Part shown: one piece after another, positions 42,842 through 54,500 of the stretch | Layout of the letters: every line of letters begins with the position of its first letter | Numbering within the stretch: the stretch's first letter is position 1 | Assembly: GCF_005405585.1 (NCBI RefSeq) | Contig: NZ_BJEQ01000018.1 | Span: 1 to 64,000 of the forward strand | Source: Agarivorans sp. Toyoura001 | GTDB taxonomy: Bacteria > Pseudomonadota > Gammaproteobacteria > Enterobacterales > Celerinatantimonadaceae | Length of the DNA stretch: 64,000 nucleotides | Direction: 5' to 3' | Made by a program: the position numbers and the translations under genes | Notes under the pieces: generated by a model | What the model was told of the DNA's origin: nothing | The model's input: only the letters and a program-made list of their open reading frames with translations | The model's database searches: none

Positions 42842-44014
42842 ATGCGCACATGGTTACTTGTTTTGGGCTTTACGTGTTTTGCCGTTCTAGCCGATACAAA
42901 GGTGTCATTGTGGAATGCACATAACCCATCTCAATATCTCGATAACGCGATTGCTGAATTTGAAAAACAAAGCGGCGCTACCGTTGAGAAAAACAATTTT
43001 CTTTCAGAGCGTTTACGCGAAGAAGTGCTTAATCAAGCGCGTACTAATACCTTGCCGGATATTCTGTATGTACCCAGTGATTTTGTGGGCATGCATGATC
43101 TTATTTCATTGGCTCCAGTACCTGAAGACTGGATTATTCCGCAGCTTGAACAACGGGTATTAGGTGCTGGGTATACGGATGGTGAGCAATACGGTATTCC
43201 TTTGTTTCAAGGCAATCACTTAGTACTTTATTACAATAAAGATTTGGTGAAGCAACCAGTGAAAAGCTGGGCTGAGTTATTAGAGCAGCAAACACTGCTG
43301 AGTGCCGATGGGCGTGATGCTATTGTTTGGAATTATCGAGAAATGTATTGGTTCATTCCTTTCCTAACCGCCTATCAAGGTTGGTTAATGGAGAACGGTA
43401 ACATCACTCTTGATACGCCTGAAATGCAAAAGGCATTAAGTTATTACAAGCAGCTGAAAGATATAGGTCTCGTTGATTCAAGTTGTAATCATGATTGTAG
43501 CGTTGAACGTTTTAAAAATGGAGACGCGGCTTACATGATCAATGGCGATTGGATATACAAAGAACTCAAGCAAAGCGTGGGCGATAAACTCGGCGTGAGT
43601 GTATTACCTAGCATAGCGGGTAAACCTATGTTGCCAATGTTTTCTGGTTACGTTCTGGCTTTTCCTCGTTTGGCGGAAACAGACGCTAATTATGAACAGA
43701 TAAAACAATTTAGTTTATTTATGCAGCAATCCACATCGCAAGATATTATTTATGAGCAAGGTGGCTTAATTCCTGCCAATCTGGATGTGCTTGAGCAAAA
43801 AATAAATAGTGATACCGAGAACGACCAACAAATGCTGCAACAAATGGCAGAAACCAAGGCTATGCCCAGTGATGCTGAAATGACAATTGTATGGTTGGCT
43901 ATGGAACGCGGGTTTAATCGCTATATTGACCATAGTTATTCGGTCGAACAAGCCACCAAATTTATGCAAAATGTTGCCGATAAAGAAGTTCGTAAACGCG
44001 GAAGCAAAAAATGA
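42842..44014 (+). CDS. family 1 (MalE-like) periplasmic solute-binding protein
   Basis: 390 residues with a signal peptide (MRTWLLVLGFTCFAVLA). The mature protein has the maltodextrin-binding pattern: VSLWNAHNPSQYLDNAIAEFEKQSG, then LPDILYVPSDFVGM, YGIPLFQGNHLVLYYNKDLV, and AAYMINGDWIYKEL near the ligand cleft. No ABC permease or ATPase is nearby. Instead its stop overlaps the start of a diguanylate cyclase gene by 4 bases (44011-44014). This suggests it works as the ligand-binding partner of that receptor. Ligand unknown; an oligosaccharide is plausible for the family. Confidence 0.9.
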   Translation: MRTWLLVLGFTCFAVLADTKVSLWNAHNPSQYLDNAIAEFEKQSGATVEKNNFLSERLREEVLNQARTNTLPDILYVPSDFVGMHDLISLAPVPEDWIIPQLEQRVLGAGYTDGEQYGIPLFQGNHLVLYYNKDLVKQPVKSWAELLEQQTLLSADGRDAIVWNYREMYWFIPFLTAYQGWLMENGNITLDTPEMQKALSYYKQLKDIGLVDSSCNHDCSVERFKNGDAAYMINGDWIYKELKQSVGDKLGVSVLPSIAGKPMLPMFSGYVLAFPRLAETDANYEQIKQFSLFMQQSTSQDIIYEQGGLIPANLDVLEQKINSDTENDQQMLQQMAETKAMPSDAEMTIVWLAMERGFNRYIDHSYSVEQATKFMQNVADKEVRKRGSKK

Positions 44015-46131
44015 CCATTAGGCTTCGGTCTATCACTTTTATATTGTTAATCTTTGTTGCCATTATCCCGGTAACCGTGCTGTCGTTTACGCTCTATAAG
44101 CAAATGTATAGTTTTGTTTATAAGTCGGTAGACAGTCGTTTGGTGGCGTCTGCTAATCAAATCACCGCGGAGTTGTCGCACAGCAACGAGATTTTAACTA
44201 ATGGCTTACGCTTGTTGTCAGAACAAGACAGCATAGTGAAAGGCATTGATGATCTGCTGTTTTCAATTCACCTGCCAGACGTACTCGCTAATTTTGTATT
44301 GGATACACCGTTGATTGAATCACTGTATTTGGTGGAAGCTGATGGATATGTGATTGAGTCCTATGGCGGAAATATTCTTGCGTTAGAGCAATCTAATATT
44401 CTTCACAATCGTTTCGAGTCACCCTTCAAAATCAAAGATATCGACTCAAAAAGCAAAGTTTACCTAATCGACAATTACTCACTGGTAAACAAAGGTGGGC
44501 GTCACCATAGTTTGGTGCATGTGGTGCCAATTTACTCCGACAAAGCCATCGATCATATACATGTGAGAGGCTATCTGATTGCTGTTGTGCCCATTTATAA
44601 ACTGGGTTCAACGGTAGAGAAAGAGCTACAAGCCGATGAAAGCCTAGCGGTGTTTTACCGTGAAGAGCAGTTAGAAGGTAACTTGATTGGTGATGATGAG
44701 TATGATGTTACGCATTCAAGCAGATTGATTATTAGTGGGCGCAATTACCAAAACTCTGTATGGCTTAAGATTAAAGTTGGCCAGCGCTTAGACAGCTTAA
44801 CTCATCAAGTAAAAGAGGCCATGGCACCCGGTATGGCAACCAGCGTAGTGGTGATTGTGGCCATTATTCTCGTTGTAATGCTATTTGCCCACTTGGTCGC
44901 CAAAGCCTTTGGCCAATTGTACGCGCTGATCCGGGACTTTGAAAAAGGCCGAGAAGCCGACTGGGTTGCCGACGGGAAAGTGACTATTCGTGAATTTGCC
45001 GATGTTGCTAACTTACTCGCTGAAATGAAATCAACAATTGGTGAACAGCTTCGTACGGTAAATCAAAAGAACGAAGAACTGGCCAAAGTAGATAAACTGC
45101 GGGCAGGCTACTTAGAAGAAGTACAAACACTTAACAGCCAGTTAGAGTTTAAGGTGGAAGAGCGCACAAGGGATTTAGAAGAATCCATGGATAACCTGGC
45201 TCAAAGTAACTTCTTCTTCCAACAATTGGTGCAATTTAGACGAGTGCTTGAAGCCAGTGTTGGCAATCGGCAAATCTCTCGAGATGCATTGCGTATCCTT
45301 GCGATGTGCTTTCCCAATATGGGTTTGATAATCCATTTGCCTAAATCGCGGGGCCATCGCACAGTTTATGAAAGATTGTCGCTAGAGATTGATAGTTTTG
45401 AGGTATTGCAAAACCGCGTATCAGAAAAATCTCGGCAACGTTGGGATCGCTTTAGCATTGAGTTTAAGCAACAACTGGTGAATGTTTTTGGTATTCGTTG
45501 TGGCGGTGGTGAAATGGGTTGGCTATTGGTTAATGAACCAAAACTTAGTGAAGAGTACAGCAATCGCATTTTGTTGTTTATTACTGAGCTGAGCGCTTTT
45601 TTGGAAAACCGAACTCTGAACGAAGAGTTAGATCATGTTGCCAGAACCGATTCATTAACTGGGATCCGCAATCGTCAAGCCTTTGACGAGCTTCAATTTA
45701 CCTTGGAAACCCAATTAGATGCCGAAGTAGGATTGTTCATTATAGATGTAAATGGTTTAAAACAAATGAATGATGAAAAGGGCCATGAAAAAGGCGACCA
45801 ATTGATTATTTCGGTCGCTAAAGTTATGGCGGAGTGCTGCCAAGGTATCACCTCTGATTTTTACCGCATTGGTGGTGACGAGTTTGCCATTGTGTTGGTA
45901 GGAGAGCAGTTGGTTAATGCTGAATTGTTAGAGCAAACCTTGCAAAACAAACAAAATAACCAGGTAGGGATCGACCTAAATAGCTTCGGCGGAGAGCCTG
46001 TAGTGAGTTTCTCTTTGGGTTATGCCTCAACCGGTGATGTTGATTTTAGCGGCTTATATAAACTGGCTGACCAAAACATGTACAGCAATAAACAACGCTA
46101 CTACGCGCAGCTTCGTCAAACTCAACTTTAG
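44011..46131 (+). CDS. membrane receptor diguanylate cyclase (GGDEF)
   Basis: 706 residues. Membrane helices at about 8-28 and 276-297 enclose a large periplasmic sensor of about 245 residues. A HAMP-like/coiled-coil linker (330-395) and a middle region (395-530, possibly GAF-like) lead to a GGDEF domain. Its active site R-I-G-G-D-E-F (GGDEF at 621-625) is intact, as are DSLTGIRNRQAF and DVNGLKQMND. The usual RxxD inhibitory site before GGDEF is absent, so product inhibition may be weak. Translational overlap with the binding-protein gene suggests ligand-bound protein controls c-di-GMP synthesis. Confidence 0.9.
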   Translation: MTIRLRSITFILLIFVAIIPVTVLSFTLYKQMYSFVYKSVDSRLVASANQITAELSHSNEILTNGLRLLSEQDSIVKGIDDLLFSIHLPDVLANFVLDTPLIESLYLVEADGYVIESYGGNILALEQSNILHNRFESPFKIKDIDSKSKVYLIDNYSLVNKGGRHHSLVHVVPIYSDKAIDHIHVRGYLIAVVPIYKLGSTVEKELQADESLAVFYREEQLEGNLIGDDEYDVTHSSRLIISGRNYQNSVWLKIKVGQRLDSLTHQVKEAMAPGMATSVVVIVAIILVVMLFAHLVAKAFGQLYALIRDFEKGREADWVADGKVTIREFADVANLLAEMKSTIGEQLRTVNQKNEELAKVDKLRAGYLEEVQTLNSQLEFKVEERTRDLEESMDNLAQSNFFFQQLVQFRRVLEASVGNRQISRDALRILAMCFPNMGLIIHLPKSRGHRTVYERLSLEIDSFEVLQNRVSEKSRQRWDRFSIEFKQQLVNVFGIRCGGGEMGWLLVNEPKLSEEYSNRILLFITELSAFLENRTLNEELDHVARTDSLTGIRNRQAFDELQFTLETQLDAEVGLFIIDVNGLKQMNDEKGHEKGDQLIISVAKVMAECCQGITSDFYRIGGDEFAIVLVGEQLVNAELLEQTLQNKQNNQVGIDLNSFGGEPVVSFSLGYASTGDVDFSGLYKLADQNMYSNKQRYYAQLRQTQL

Positions 46132-46201
46132 TCGAGCTTCCCTTGTAGTATTGGCCCCATCAGTGTAAATTCACGTCTCTTGTAAAAGCACTAAAAACTA
46201 G

Positions 46202-46864
<663 letters not shown>

Positions 46865-46881
46865 TTGCTCATCGTGATAAG

Positions 46882-46908
46882 AAAAAAGCGGCTCTTGCCG
46901 CTTTTTTT
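46882..46908 (+). terminator. intrinsic terminator after adk
   Basis: AAGCGGC / GCCGCTT with a 4-base loop, followed by eight T. Confidence 0.9.
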
Positions 46909-46959
46909 TATGCCTAAAAATGCCGTACACTGTGTCATCTATATATAGGGAATAGTTGA

Positions 46960-47946
46960 ATGCAGCAAAACGACAGCGAATTAAAATGTGCCGTAATTAT
47001 GGTAAACCTAGGTACCCCAGACGAAGCTACGCCAAACGCCGTTGCTAAATTCTTAGGTCGATTTTTATCAGATAAACGCGTGGTTAATCTGCCCAGAATA
47101 CTCTGGTTGCCCTTGTTGTATTGTGTCATCTTGCCACTGCGTTCACGCAGAGTAGCTAAGCTGTATCAGCAAATTTGGCTAAAAAATGGCTCCCCGCTAA
47201 AAGTCATTAGTGAGCAAATTCATCAAAAAGTGTCAGCCAAACTTCGTGGCAAGGTTGAAGTGTTCCTAGCCATGACGTATAGCTCACCTGATATTCAGGA
47301 GGCTGTTAATGAGGTGCTCAAGGCTGGCCATCAAAAAGTATTGTTGTTGCCTATGTACCCGCAATATTCGGTTTCTACTACTGCCCCAGTATTTGATGCT
47401 TACGCAAAAAGTGTAAAGAATACCTATAACTTGCCCGAGTTACGTATGGTGAAAGAGTACTATGCTGAGCCCGCTTACATTGAAGCATTAGCCAACTCAA
47501 TTAAGCAACATTGGGAGCTCACAGCGCGCGGCGAGGTATTACTGTTTTCATTCCATGGCATTCCCGAACGTTATGCTAGAAATGGCGACCCTTATCCACA
47601 ACAATGTGAAGATACCGCGGCTAAAGTGGCAGGCTTGTTGGGGTTAAAACAAAACCAATGGCGTTTATGTTATCAGTCGCGCTTTGGTAAAGATCCTTGG
47701 GTGAAACCTTACACCGATCAGCTGCTTCATCAACTAGCCGAGCAAGGGGTTAAATCGGTAGATGTTATTTCGCCTGCTTTTTCAGCAGACTGCTTAGAAA
47801 CCATTGAAGAAGTATCTTGTGAGTTACGTGACGAGTTTTTAGAGGCGGGCGGTGAACAGTATCACTATATATCTGCTTTGAACGATAACCCTGAGCAAGT
47901 AGAGTTATATTGCCAACTTATTGAAAAACATACTCAGGGTTGGTAA
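46960..47946 (+). CDS. hemH: ferrochelatase
   Basis: Inserts Fe2+ into protoporphyrin IX, the last step of haem synthesis. Conserved parts: VNLGTPD near the start, VFLAMTYSSPDIQEAV, FSFHGIPERY with the catalytic histidine, and SPAFSADCLETIEE. 328 residues is typical of the bacterial soluble form (E. coli 320). The adk-hemH order is conserved. Confidence 0.96.
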   Translation: MQQNDSELKCAVIMVNLGTPDEATPNAVAKFLGRFLSDKRVVNLPRILWLPLLYCVILPLRSRRVAKLYQQIWLKNGSPLKVISEQIHQKVSAKLRGKVEVFLAMTYSSPDIQEAVNEVLKAGHQKVLLLPMYPQYSVSTTAPVFDAYAKSVKNTYNLPELRMVKEYYAEPAYIEALANSIKQHWELTARGEVLLFSFHGIPERYARNGDPYPQQCEDTAAKVAGLLGLKQNQWRLCYQSRFGKDPWVKPYTDQLLHQLAEQGVKSVDVISPAFSADCLETIEEVSCELRDEFLEAGGEQYHYISALNDNPEQVELYCQLIEKHTQGW

Positions 47947-47965
47947 ATCGTTAACGATTGATAAA

Positions 47966-48007
47966 ATAAAGCCTCGCAATAGTTGAACACTATACGAGGC
48001 TTTATTG
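47966..48007. terminator. bidirectional terminator hemH / DUF2750 gene
   Basis: AATAAAGCCTCG / CGAGGCTTTATT form a 12-bp stem between convergent genes, with an 18-base loop that can itself pair weakly. Confidence 0.8.
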
Positions 48008-48009
48008 TT

Positions 48010-48372
48010 TTAACGCCCTTTTCCTAGCGCGTCTTCAAATTCGTAAGGCGACAATATAAGCCCTTCTTCTAGCTCGTTCGGGAATACAGCCACGTATAGT
48101 TCGTCACCCGTTAACCCTTCTGTCCATCGGCTTCGCCACTTGTTCAGTGAAATAGCTTCTGCTTTACAGTGTGCCCAATCTCCAGTGGCCCAGTCTTCGG
48201 CAAATTCTTTACTTGGCCAAACAGGAACACAGTCTTCGTCTTCAGAGTTAAGCATAACGCAGCCGTCATCATCAATTAAGATCCACAGCTGATTCTGAGC
48301 TTTGCTTTCTTTAATCAAGTATTGCAGGCGTGATTGACTGTCAGACTTAGCGACAGAGTTTGCTTCAGACAT
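48010..48372 (-). CDS. DUF2750 family protein
   Basis: 120 residues, acidic and soluble. The family pattern is clear: QLWILIDDDGCVMLNSEDEDCVPVWPSKEFAEDWA followed by LSLNKWRSRW-like text and VAVFPNELEEGLILSPYEFEDAL. I chose the ATG at 48372 (MSEANSVAKSD), which has GAGGACG in front, over an upstream ATG at 48432. Function unknown. Confidence 0.85.
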   Translation of the reverse strand: MSEANSVAKSDSQSRLQYLIKESKAQNQLWILIDDDGCVMLNSEDEDCVPVWPSKEFAEDWATGDWAHCKAEAISLNKWRSRWTEGLTGDELYVAVFPNELEEGLILSPYEFEDALGKGR

Positions 48373-48625
48373 AAATCGTCCTCGGTTGCGGTGATTTATG
48401 ATTAGAATAATCCAAATAAAGCTAGGCGTCATATAAAAGGGCTAAGCGCTTGGTTGAGTGCTTAATATTCAAACGAGAAATGACTTAGTCGCTACACTTA
48501 TGTGCTCGTTGTCGTTAAATGTGCGATGTTTAGTCAAGTTGTGGCATAATGCGCGACCAAACTTTTTAGCAAAGTGATTACACGGCATATTGGCCGCGGT
48601 CACTAAACCATGCGGAATATTTACA

Positions 48626-50215
48626 TTGCTTACTTCTTCTAATATCACCATGCAATTTGGCGCTAAGCCATTATTTGAAAATGTCTCAGTTAAATTTGGC
48701 GAGGGTAATCGTTATGGCCTAATTGGGGCAAACGGTTGTGGTAAATCGACCTTTATGAAGATTTTGGGTGGTGATTTAGAGCCAAGTGGCGGTAATGTTT
48801 CTAAAGATCCCAACGAGCGCATCGGTAAACTAAAACAAGACCAATTCGCCTACGAAAATAATGCGGTTATCGATACCGTGATTATGGGCTATGAAGAGCT
48901 GTGGGCAGTTAAGTCTGAGCGCGATGCTATTTATGATAACCCTGAAATGACCGAAGAAGACGGTATTCGTGCCGCTGAGCTAGAAGCCGAGTTTGCCGAA
49001 ATGGACGGTTACACCGCTGAAGCACGTGCAGGCGAGTTATTATTGGGTGTAGGTATTCCCATTGAACAGCATTATGGTCCAATGAGTGAAGTTGCGCCGG
49101 GCTGGAAGCTACGTGTATTGCTAGCCCAAGTATTGTTTGGTGACCCAGACATTATGTTACTCGACGAACCTACCAACAACTTGGATATTAATACTATTCG
49201 CTGGTTGGAAGGTGTGTTGAACGAGCGTAACTGCACCATGATCATCATTTCGCACGACCGTCACTTTCTAAATAGTGTATGTACTCACATGGCTGATTTA
49301 GATTACGGCGAACTACGCACATTCCCTGGCTCGTACGACGAGTACATGACCGCTGCAACCCAAGCACGTGATCAAATGCTGTCTGATAATGCCAAGAAAA
49401 AAGCGCAAATTGCTGAGCTTAAAACCTTTGTTAGCCGTTTCTCTGCAAACGCCTCTAAATCTAAGCAAGCTACGTCTCGTGCTAAGCAAATTGATAAAAT
49501 CCAATTGGCCGAAGTGAAACCTTCAAGTCGTCAAAATCCATATATTCGTTTTGAAGAAGAGAAAAAGTTACACCGTTTAGCAGTACAAATCGAAGGTTTA
49601 GAGAAAACTTACGAAGAGACCTTATTTAAAGATTTAGATCTAATGGTTGAAGTGGGTGAGCGTATTGCAGTTATCGGCCCTAACGGCATTGGTAAAACTA
49701 CGTTCTTAAAGTGTTTGATGGGCGACACAGAATTTGGCGGCAGCATTAAATGGTCTGAAAATGCGCAGCTTGGCTACTATGCACAGGATCACTCAGCTGA
49801 CTTTGAAGAAGATAAAAACTTGATTGACTGGATGTGGCAGTGGGGCAAAGAGGGCGACGACGAGCAAGTAATGCGTGGCACTCTGGGGCGTTTATTATTC
49901 TCACAAAATGATATTAAAAAGTCAGTAAAAGTCATTTCTGGTGGTGAACAAGGCCGTATGTTGTTTGGCAAAATGATTTTACAAAAACCAAATGTAATGG
50001 TGATGGACGAACCAACCAACCACTTGGATATGGAATCTATCGAATCATTAAACTTAGCCTTAGAAAACTACCCTGGCACGTTAATCTTTGTAAGCCACGA
50101 CCGAGAATTTGTATCAAGTTTGGCTACACGTGTGATTGAGATGACGCCAGAAGGTATTGTCGATTTCCATGGCACTTACGAAGAGTACTTAGCGAGCCAA
50201 GGCCTAACGGCTTAA
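48626..50215 (+). CDS. ybiT: ABC-F ATPase YbiT
   Basis: Soluble ABC-F protein with two ATPase domains and no membrane part; relatives act on ribosomes. Domain 1: Walker [13 protein letters not shown] signature region [11 protein letters not shown], Walker [12 protein letters not shown]. Domain 2: [33 protein letters not shown] chose the TTG at 48626, which gives [12 protein letters not shown] and aligns with E. coli YbiT (MLVSSNVTMQFG), 529 residues against 530. GGAATATT precedes it. An in-frame upstream ATG at 48590 adds 12 residues unlike the family. Confidence 0.92.
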   Translation: MLTSSNITMQFGAKPLFENVSVKFGEGNRYGLIGANGCGKSTFMKILGGDLEPSGGNVSKDPNERIGKLKQDQFAYENNAVIDTVIMGYEELWAVKSERDAIYDNPEMTEEDGIRAAELEAEFAEMDGYTAEARAGELLLGVGIPIEQHYGPMSEVAPGWKLRVLLAQVLFGDPDIMLLDEPTNNLDINTIRWLEGVLNERNCTMIIISHDRHFLNSVCTHMADLDYGELRTFPGSYDEYMTAATQARDQMLSDNAKKKAQIAELKTFVSRFSANASKSKQATSRAKQIDKIQLAEVKPSSRQNPYIRFEEEKKLHRLAVQIEGLEKTYEETLFKDLDLMVEVGERIAVIGPNGIGKTTFLKCLMGDTEFGGSIKWSENAQLGYYAQDHSADFEEDKNLIDWMWQWGKEGDDEQVMRGTLGRLLFSQNDIKKSVKVISGGEQGRMLFGKMILQKPNVMVMDEPTNHLDMESIESLNLALENYPGTLIFVSHDREFVSSLATRVIEMTPEGIVDFHGTYEEYLASQGLTA

Positions 50216-50239
50216 GTTTGCTTTGAATCCTTAAACAAG

Positions 50240-50265
50240 AAAGCAGCCATTGGCTGCTTTTTTTA
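50240..50265. terminator. terminator after ybiT
   Basis: AAAGCAGCC / GGCTGCTTT with a short loop and T7, between the convergent ybiT and LysR genes. Confidence 0.9.
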
Positions 50266-50279
50266 TTCCAAAAATATAC

Positions 50280-51209
50280 TTATTGTTTTGCACAAGACTT
50301 GGTGAGTGCATTTAACCATTGTATTAAAGCTGTATGATTAGCTGAGCGTGGATAGCAGGCATTAAGCCAGTAATGCTTACTGTATTTGCTTTGCTCAATA
50401 TCTAACTCCACTAAACGGTTTTTTTTGGTGGCAAGAGAGCGACAACCACCGCTAACGAAGGGGTGCTGTTGAAGCATGCTAATTAAGTTCTCCACTGAGT
50501 CGGTTTCTGCCAATTGCTTAAAAGGTAAACCTTGCTCGCTCATCAGTTGCTTAATTTTGCTATAAGTATCGTTCCAACCAACCACCGAAAACTTTATAAA
50601 AGACCAGTGTTGTAATTCTTCTAAGCGAATTTTTCGCTGTAGTTTAGCGAGAGGGTGATCTTCGCCTGCTAGCATCACCATGGTTTGCTGGCTAATGGGT
50701 TCTTGATGAATAGTGGATGGAAACTCGTTGTTATGGTATTGAATGCCATAAGATATACGGTTATGTTGAATATCAACTTCAGCGCCTGGATACCACGTTT
50801 TAAAACACCAAGTAGCATTGGGAGCCTGAGTTAATATTGCTTTGGAAAAAGCGCTTCCGTATTGATGGCCAAAAGTACTGTTTAGTGCAATTGAGTACTG
50901 TTCAGTTAACTGCTCTGGTAAAAATTCTGCTTGTGTAGAAATAGTCGACAATAAGGCATCTAATAAATGGGGGACTCTTAAGTAAATTCGCTGACAATAT
51001 GGTGTAGCAATGAGTTGATTATTGCTTCTTACAAATAAGGGATCGTTTAGTATTTGTCGTAGCTTATCTAATCCCCTGGCTACCGCCGATTGAGATACGT
51101 ACAACTGTTGTGCCGCTTTGTAGGTACTGGATGTTTCATATACCGCACGTAATATTCTAAGTAGTTTTAATGACAACTGGTCATAAGCTCTGGTGTCTAA
51201 TTTTTGCAA
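50280..51209 (-). CDS. LysR-family transcriptional regulator
   Basis: 309 residues. N-terminal winged helix (KLLRILRAVYETSSTYKAAQQLYVSQSAVARGLDKLRQ, about 13-52) and LysR effector-binding domain (about 95-300). The effector is unknown. It is divergent from the large lipoprotein gene across a 325-base gap, the usual position for a LysR target, so that gene is the first candidate. Confidence 0.88.
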   Translation of the reverse strand: MQKLDTRAYDQLSLKLLRILRAVYETSSTYKAAQQLYVSQSAVARGLDKLRQILNDPLFVRSNNQLIATPYCQRIYLRVPHLLDALLSTISTQAEFLPEQLTEQYSIALNSTFGHQYGSAFSKAILTQAPNATWCFKTWYPGAEVDIQHNRISYGIQYHNNEFPSTIHQEPISQQTMVMLAGEDHPLAKLQRKIRLEELQHWSFIKFSVVGWNDTYSKIKQLMSEQGLPFKQLAETDSVENLISMLQQHPFVSGGCRSLATKKNRLVELDIEQSKYSKHYWLNACYPRSANHTALIQWLNALTKSCAKQ

Positions 51210-51534
51210 AATCTCTCCTAATATTGCCGCGCACTATAAGTCGCAAACCGACTTAATTGAAGTCTTATTTAGCGTTAACTTGTCTTAGGGCAAATAAGTA
51301 GAATTAGCGCGATTTTTTAATGACTTAACGCTCGTTTTTACGACAACTTCTGAACAGTGTTTAACCGCCAGGTTATTTGTTAGTCATTGTTAATCACTCG
51401 ATTATCCAAAGCTCAAATTTGAGATTAAGTCTGCCGGTAGGGTATGGCTTAGTGGCGTTTTTGGCTTGTATAGACCCGTAAACCCTCGAGTTAGAAAACT
51501 TGAGGTAATCTGATCCTATAACAAGGTTGTATTA
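51210..51534. other. divergent intergenic region, LysR / large lipoprotein
   Basis: No gene. An imperfect inverted repeat CCTCGAGTT (51484-51492) / AACTTGAGG (51497-51505) lies about 30 bases before the lipoprotein ATG, and could be an operator or leader hairpin. Promoters for both genes are expected but not assigned. Confidence 0.4.
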
Positions 51535-54500
51535 ATGAAGAAAGTTAGTTTGCTAACGGCTGCAGTGGCCTTAGCGTTGTCTGGTTGTGGCAGTGATTCA
51601 AATGATTCACCGAACAGTCCTTCGCTGTTCACCGTGACCGCTATTGATGGCTATTTAGCCAATGCAGATGTGTACGCTGGAGATAGTTGTGAGTTAAGAG
51701 TGGGCGCAACAGATGACAAGGGAGAACTGTCATTATCGGTAGAGCATGCAGACAAAACCATTTGTATAAAAGCGATTGCTGGCGTAACCGTTGATTCCAA
51801 CCGAGGGGTAGTGGTAGATGAGTTTGAATTAGCGGCTCCAGCGGGTTCTGCAGTAGTTAGTCCAATGACTAACCTAGTGGTTGAGCAAATGATTGCAGAC
51901 GACAGCTTAAGCCAAGAGCAAGCTGAAGCCGCTGTGGTCGATTCGTTCAATAGCGAAGACTCTGACGTGGTGTATACCGAACAAGACATTTTTGGAGACT
52001 ACATTGAAGCGGCTGAAAGCGGGGACGAAAAGGCTGAAGCGGTTAACATTGTAGGTGAAACTTTAGTTGATAATGATGATGTTTTAGATCCGTCTGAGCA
52101 GCTAAAAGTAATTGAAGATGTGTCAAAAGAGACATCAGAAATTATTGCTGACCCAGCGAAAGATTTAGAGCATTACTCTCCGGTTGTAGTGGTTGACCCA
52201 ACAAATGGCTACGAGAAAGTAGAAACAAATTACCGCCCATATGTAGATCTGGAGCAGTTACCCGCTCCGGTTAGCATTGAGCTAGGTGAAAGCGTTGATC
52301 AAGACGTAAGCCTTTATTTTAACGATGCTAACGAAGCAGATGTACTTAGCTATTCAATGGATGCCTTTGATAGTGGTTTAAGTATCGATTCTGACTCAGG
52401 CATTATTAGCGGCACGCCTCAAGTCGCAGGGCAGTTTACTTTATATGTCTATGCTAGCGATCAAAAAACACGCTCATACCCCTTGGTCCTTGAGTTAAAT
52501 GTTAGTTCGCCTAACCAAGCACCAATAGTTAATACTGCCACGCAACAACAAATTCAAGAGCAGTTACTCAAACTTGAGCTTAGAGCTAATGAGCAAGTAA
52601 ACGAAACAATCGATCTAACGCAACTATTTGAAGATGATGATGCACTGATTATTTCTGCAGACTCTAATGTACCGGGATTAACACTAAGGGTTGAACAAGA
52701 GCAGTTACTATTGGGTGGTACACCGACCACACGCGGTGACTTTGTGTTGTCTATTGGCGCCAGTGATTCAATTAATGCTGAAGTAAGAGCTCACTTTGCT
52801 ATCGCTGTAGCAAAAGCGTTTAACCACGCCCCTGAAGTCAACAAAACCGCTCAAGCCCTAGTACAAGAGCAGCTAAATGCATTAGAGCTTAAAGTAGCTA
52901 CATCGGTTGACTCTGTTATTTCGCTGAGTGACCTGTTTACCGATAATGAAGATTTCACGTTAACGGTAAGCACCGACGTGCTTGGCTTAAGTGCAAGCTT
53001 GGAAGCAGATAACTTACTACTAGTTGGCACTCCAACTAAGCAGCAAACAGGCCGTTTAACGGTATCTGCGACTGACAGTGAAAACCCAACAGTAGATAGT
53101 AATTTTGCTTTAGTGGTTGCCGCAGCAGATCTACCGGTAGATCCCGTTGAACCAGTGGTTCCGGTAAAGTACCGATTTAAAGAAGAGCACTTTGCTAAGG
53201 CCGGCGCGTGGCGCATGGGCGAAGTAGGCATGGATAATGATGGGATTGAATTTGGTTGGGTTTCGCTGCGTATCGTTGACGGTGAAAAACAATTTTGTTG
53301 GAACCCTCATGAGCATGACATTAAAGATGCCGCCGATTTAGTTGACGTAGAAGCAAATCCACCCGCTGAAGAAGAGTGGCGTTGTGACCCGGTTACCTTG
53401 AATCAAGATGGTAGTTTAAGCATGGCTGGAGATGACGAAGGAGATGCTGACTTCTCTTTAGTCGCGACCTTTGAATATGCCAAAGACAACCATTACCAGA
53501 TCATGTTTGCTATGGATAATGAGTTATTCTGGCTCGACAGTAATGATACACCGTTTACTCACACTGCAGCAGTGCCTGTCGCTAACAATACTTTATATCA
53601 AGCAATTGAAGATCACCCCGATGGGACTGATGTATTTTTGCAGCAAGTTGTTTACAAGCAAACTAGCCAAAATATTTATGTAAACTCGGCGCTTAAAGCG
53701 GGTAGCTTCGAAGCAACGTGGCCCGATCATAATTGGGGCGAACAAGGGTTTAGTGGTGATTGGACTGTTACTGCTGAAAATGAGATACAACGATTAAACC
53801 TAAGTAGCTCAGATGAAGGTGATTTCACTTGGGTTTACATGCGTACATTTGGTGAGGGTGAGCAGGCGTTAAGTATCATTTATGACCAAGCTGAGGGGGA
53901 ATCGCTTTTCACTTTGCTGGAGTCAGAAAACTTGACGCTTATCGAAAGTACCATTCAACAATGGGACCCTTCACAAAACCCCGAACACAATGTCGAAGCG
54001 TTGATTGGTATGAATTGGTACTACACCGAATATGGTAGTGACGATGGTGATGATTCTACCAGCAACTTCACCCGTATTTGGTGTGATACAGCGTTGTTTG
54101 AAGACGGTAAGATGTTTATGAACCGTCGTAGTCCAGAAAACTTAACCTCTTGTGATACACAAGCAGACGTTGAAGTGGGCGAGTACAAAATTGTAAACAA
54201 TAAACTGTCTATCCGTATTACGGCTGATGTTGACGATACAATAAGTGCAACGCAATTTGAGTACACCGAGCTATTTATTCAAGCCCTTGCTGATGATCTA
54301 TCAGAGGGCGCGTTTATGGTTGAAGCGTTCGGAGGCGAACGTTATGCCTATTATAGTGATTTGCAAGAAGCTGAAAAACGCTTACAAAGTAAATCAAGTG
54401 ATGCTTGGTTCAAACGTGCATTCGATTTTTACTTGCCTAAAAGTGAAGCATTACAGTATCAGCTAGGTACGGTGTCACTATCGATGAAAAAAGACACTAG

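Noticed and set aside
48590-48625. Upstream ATG start for ybiT
   Set aside because: The TTG start matches the E. coli N-terminus almost residue for residue and gives the family length.
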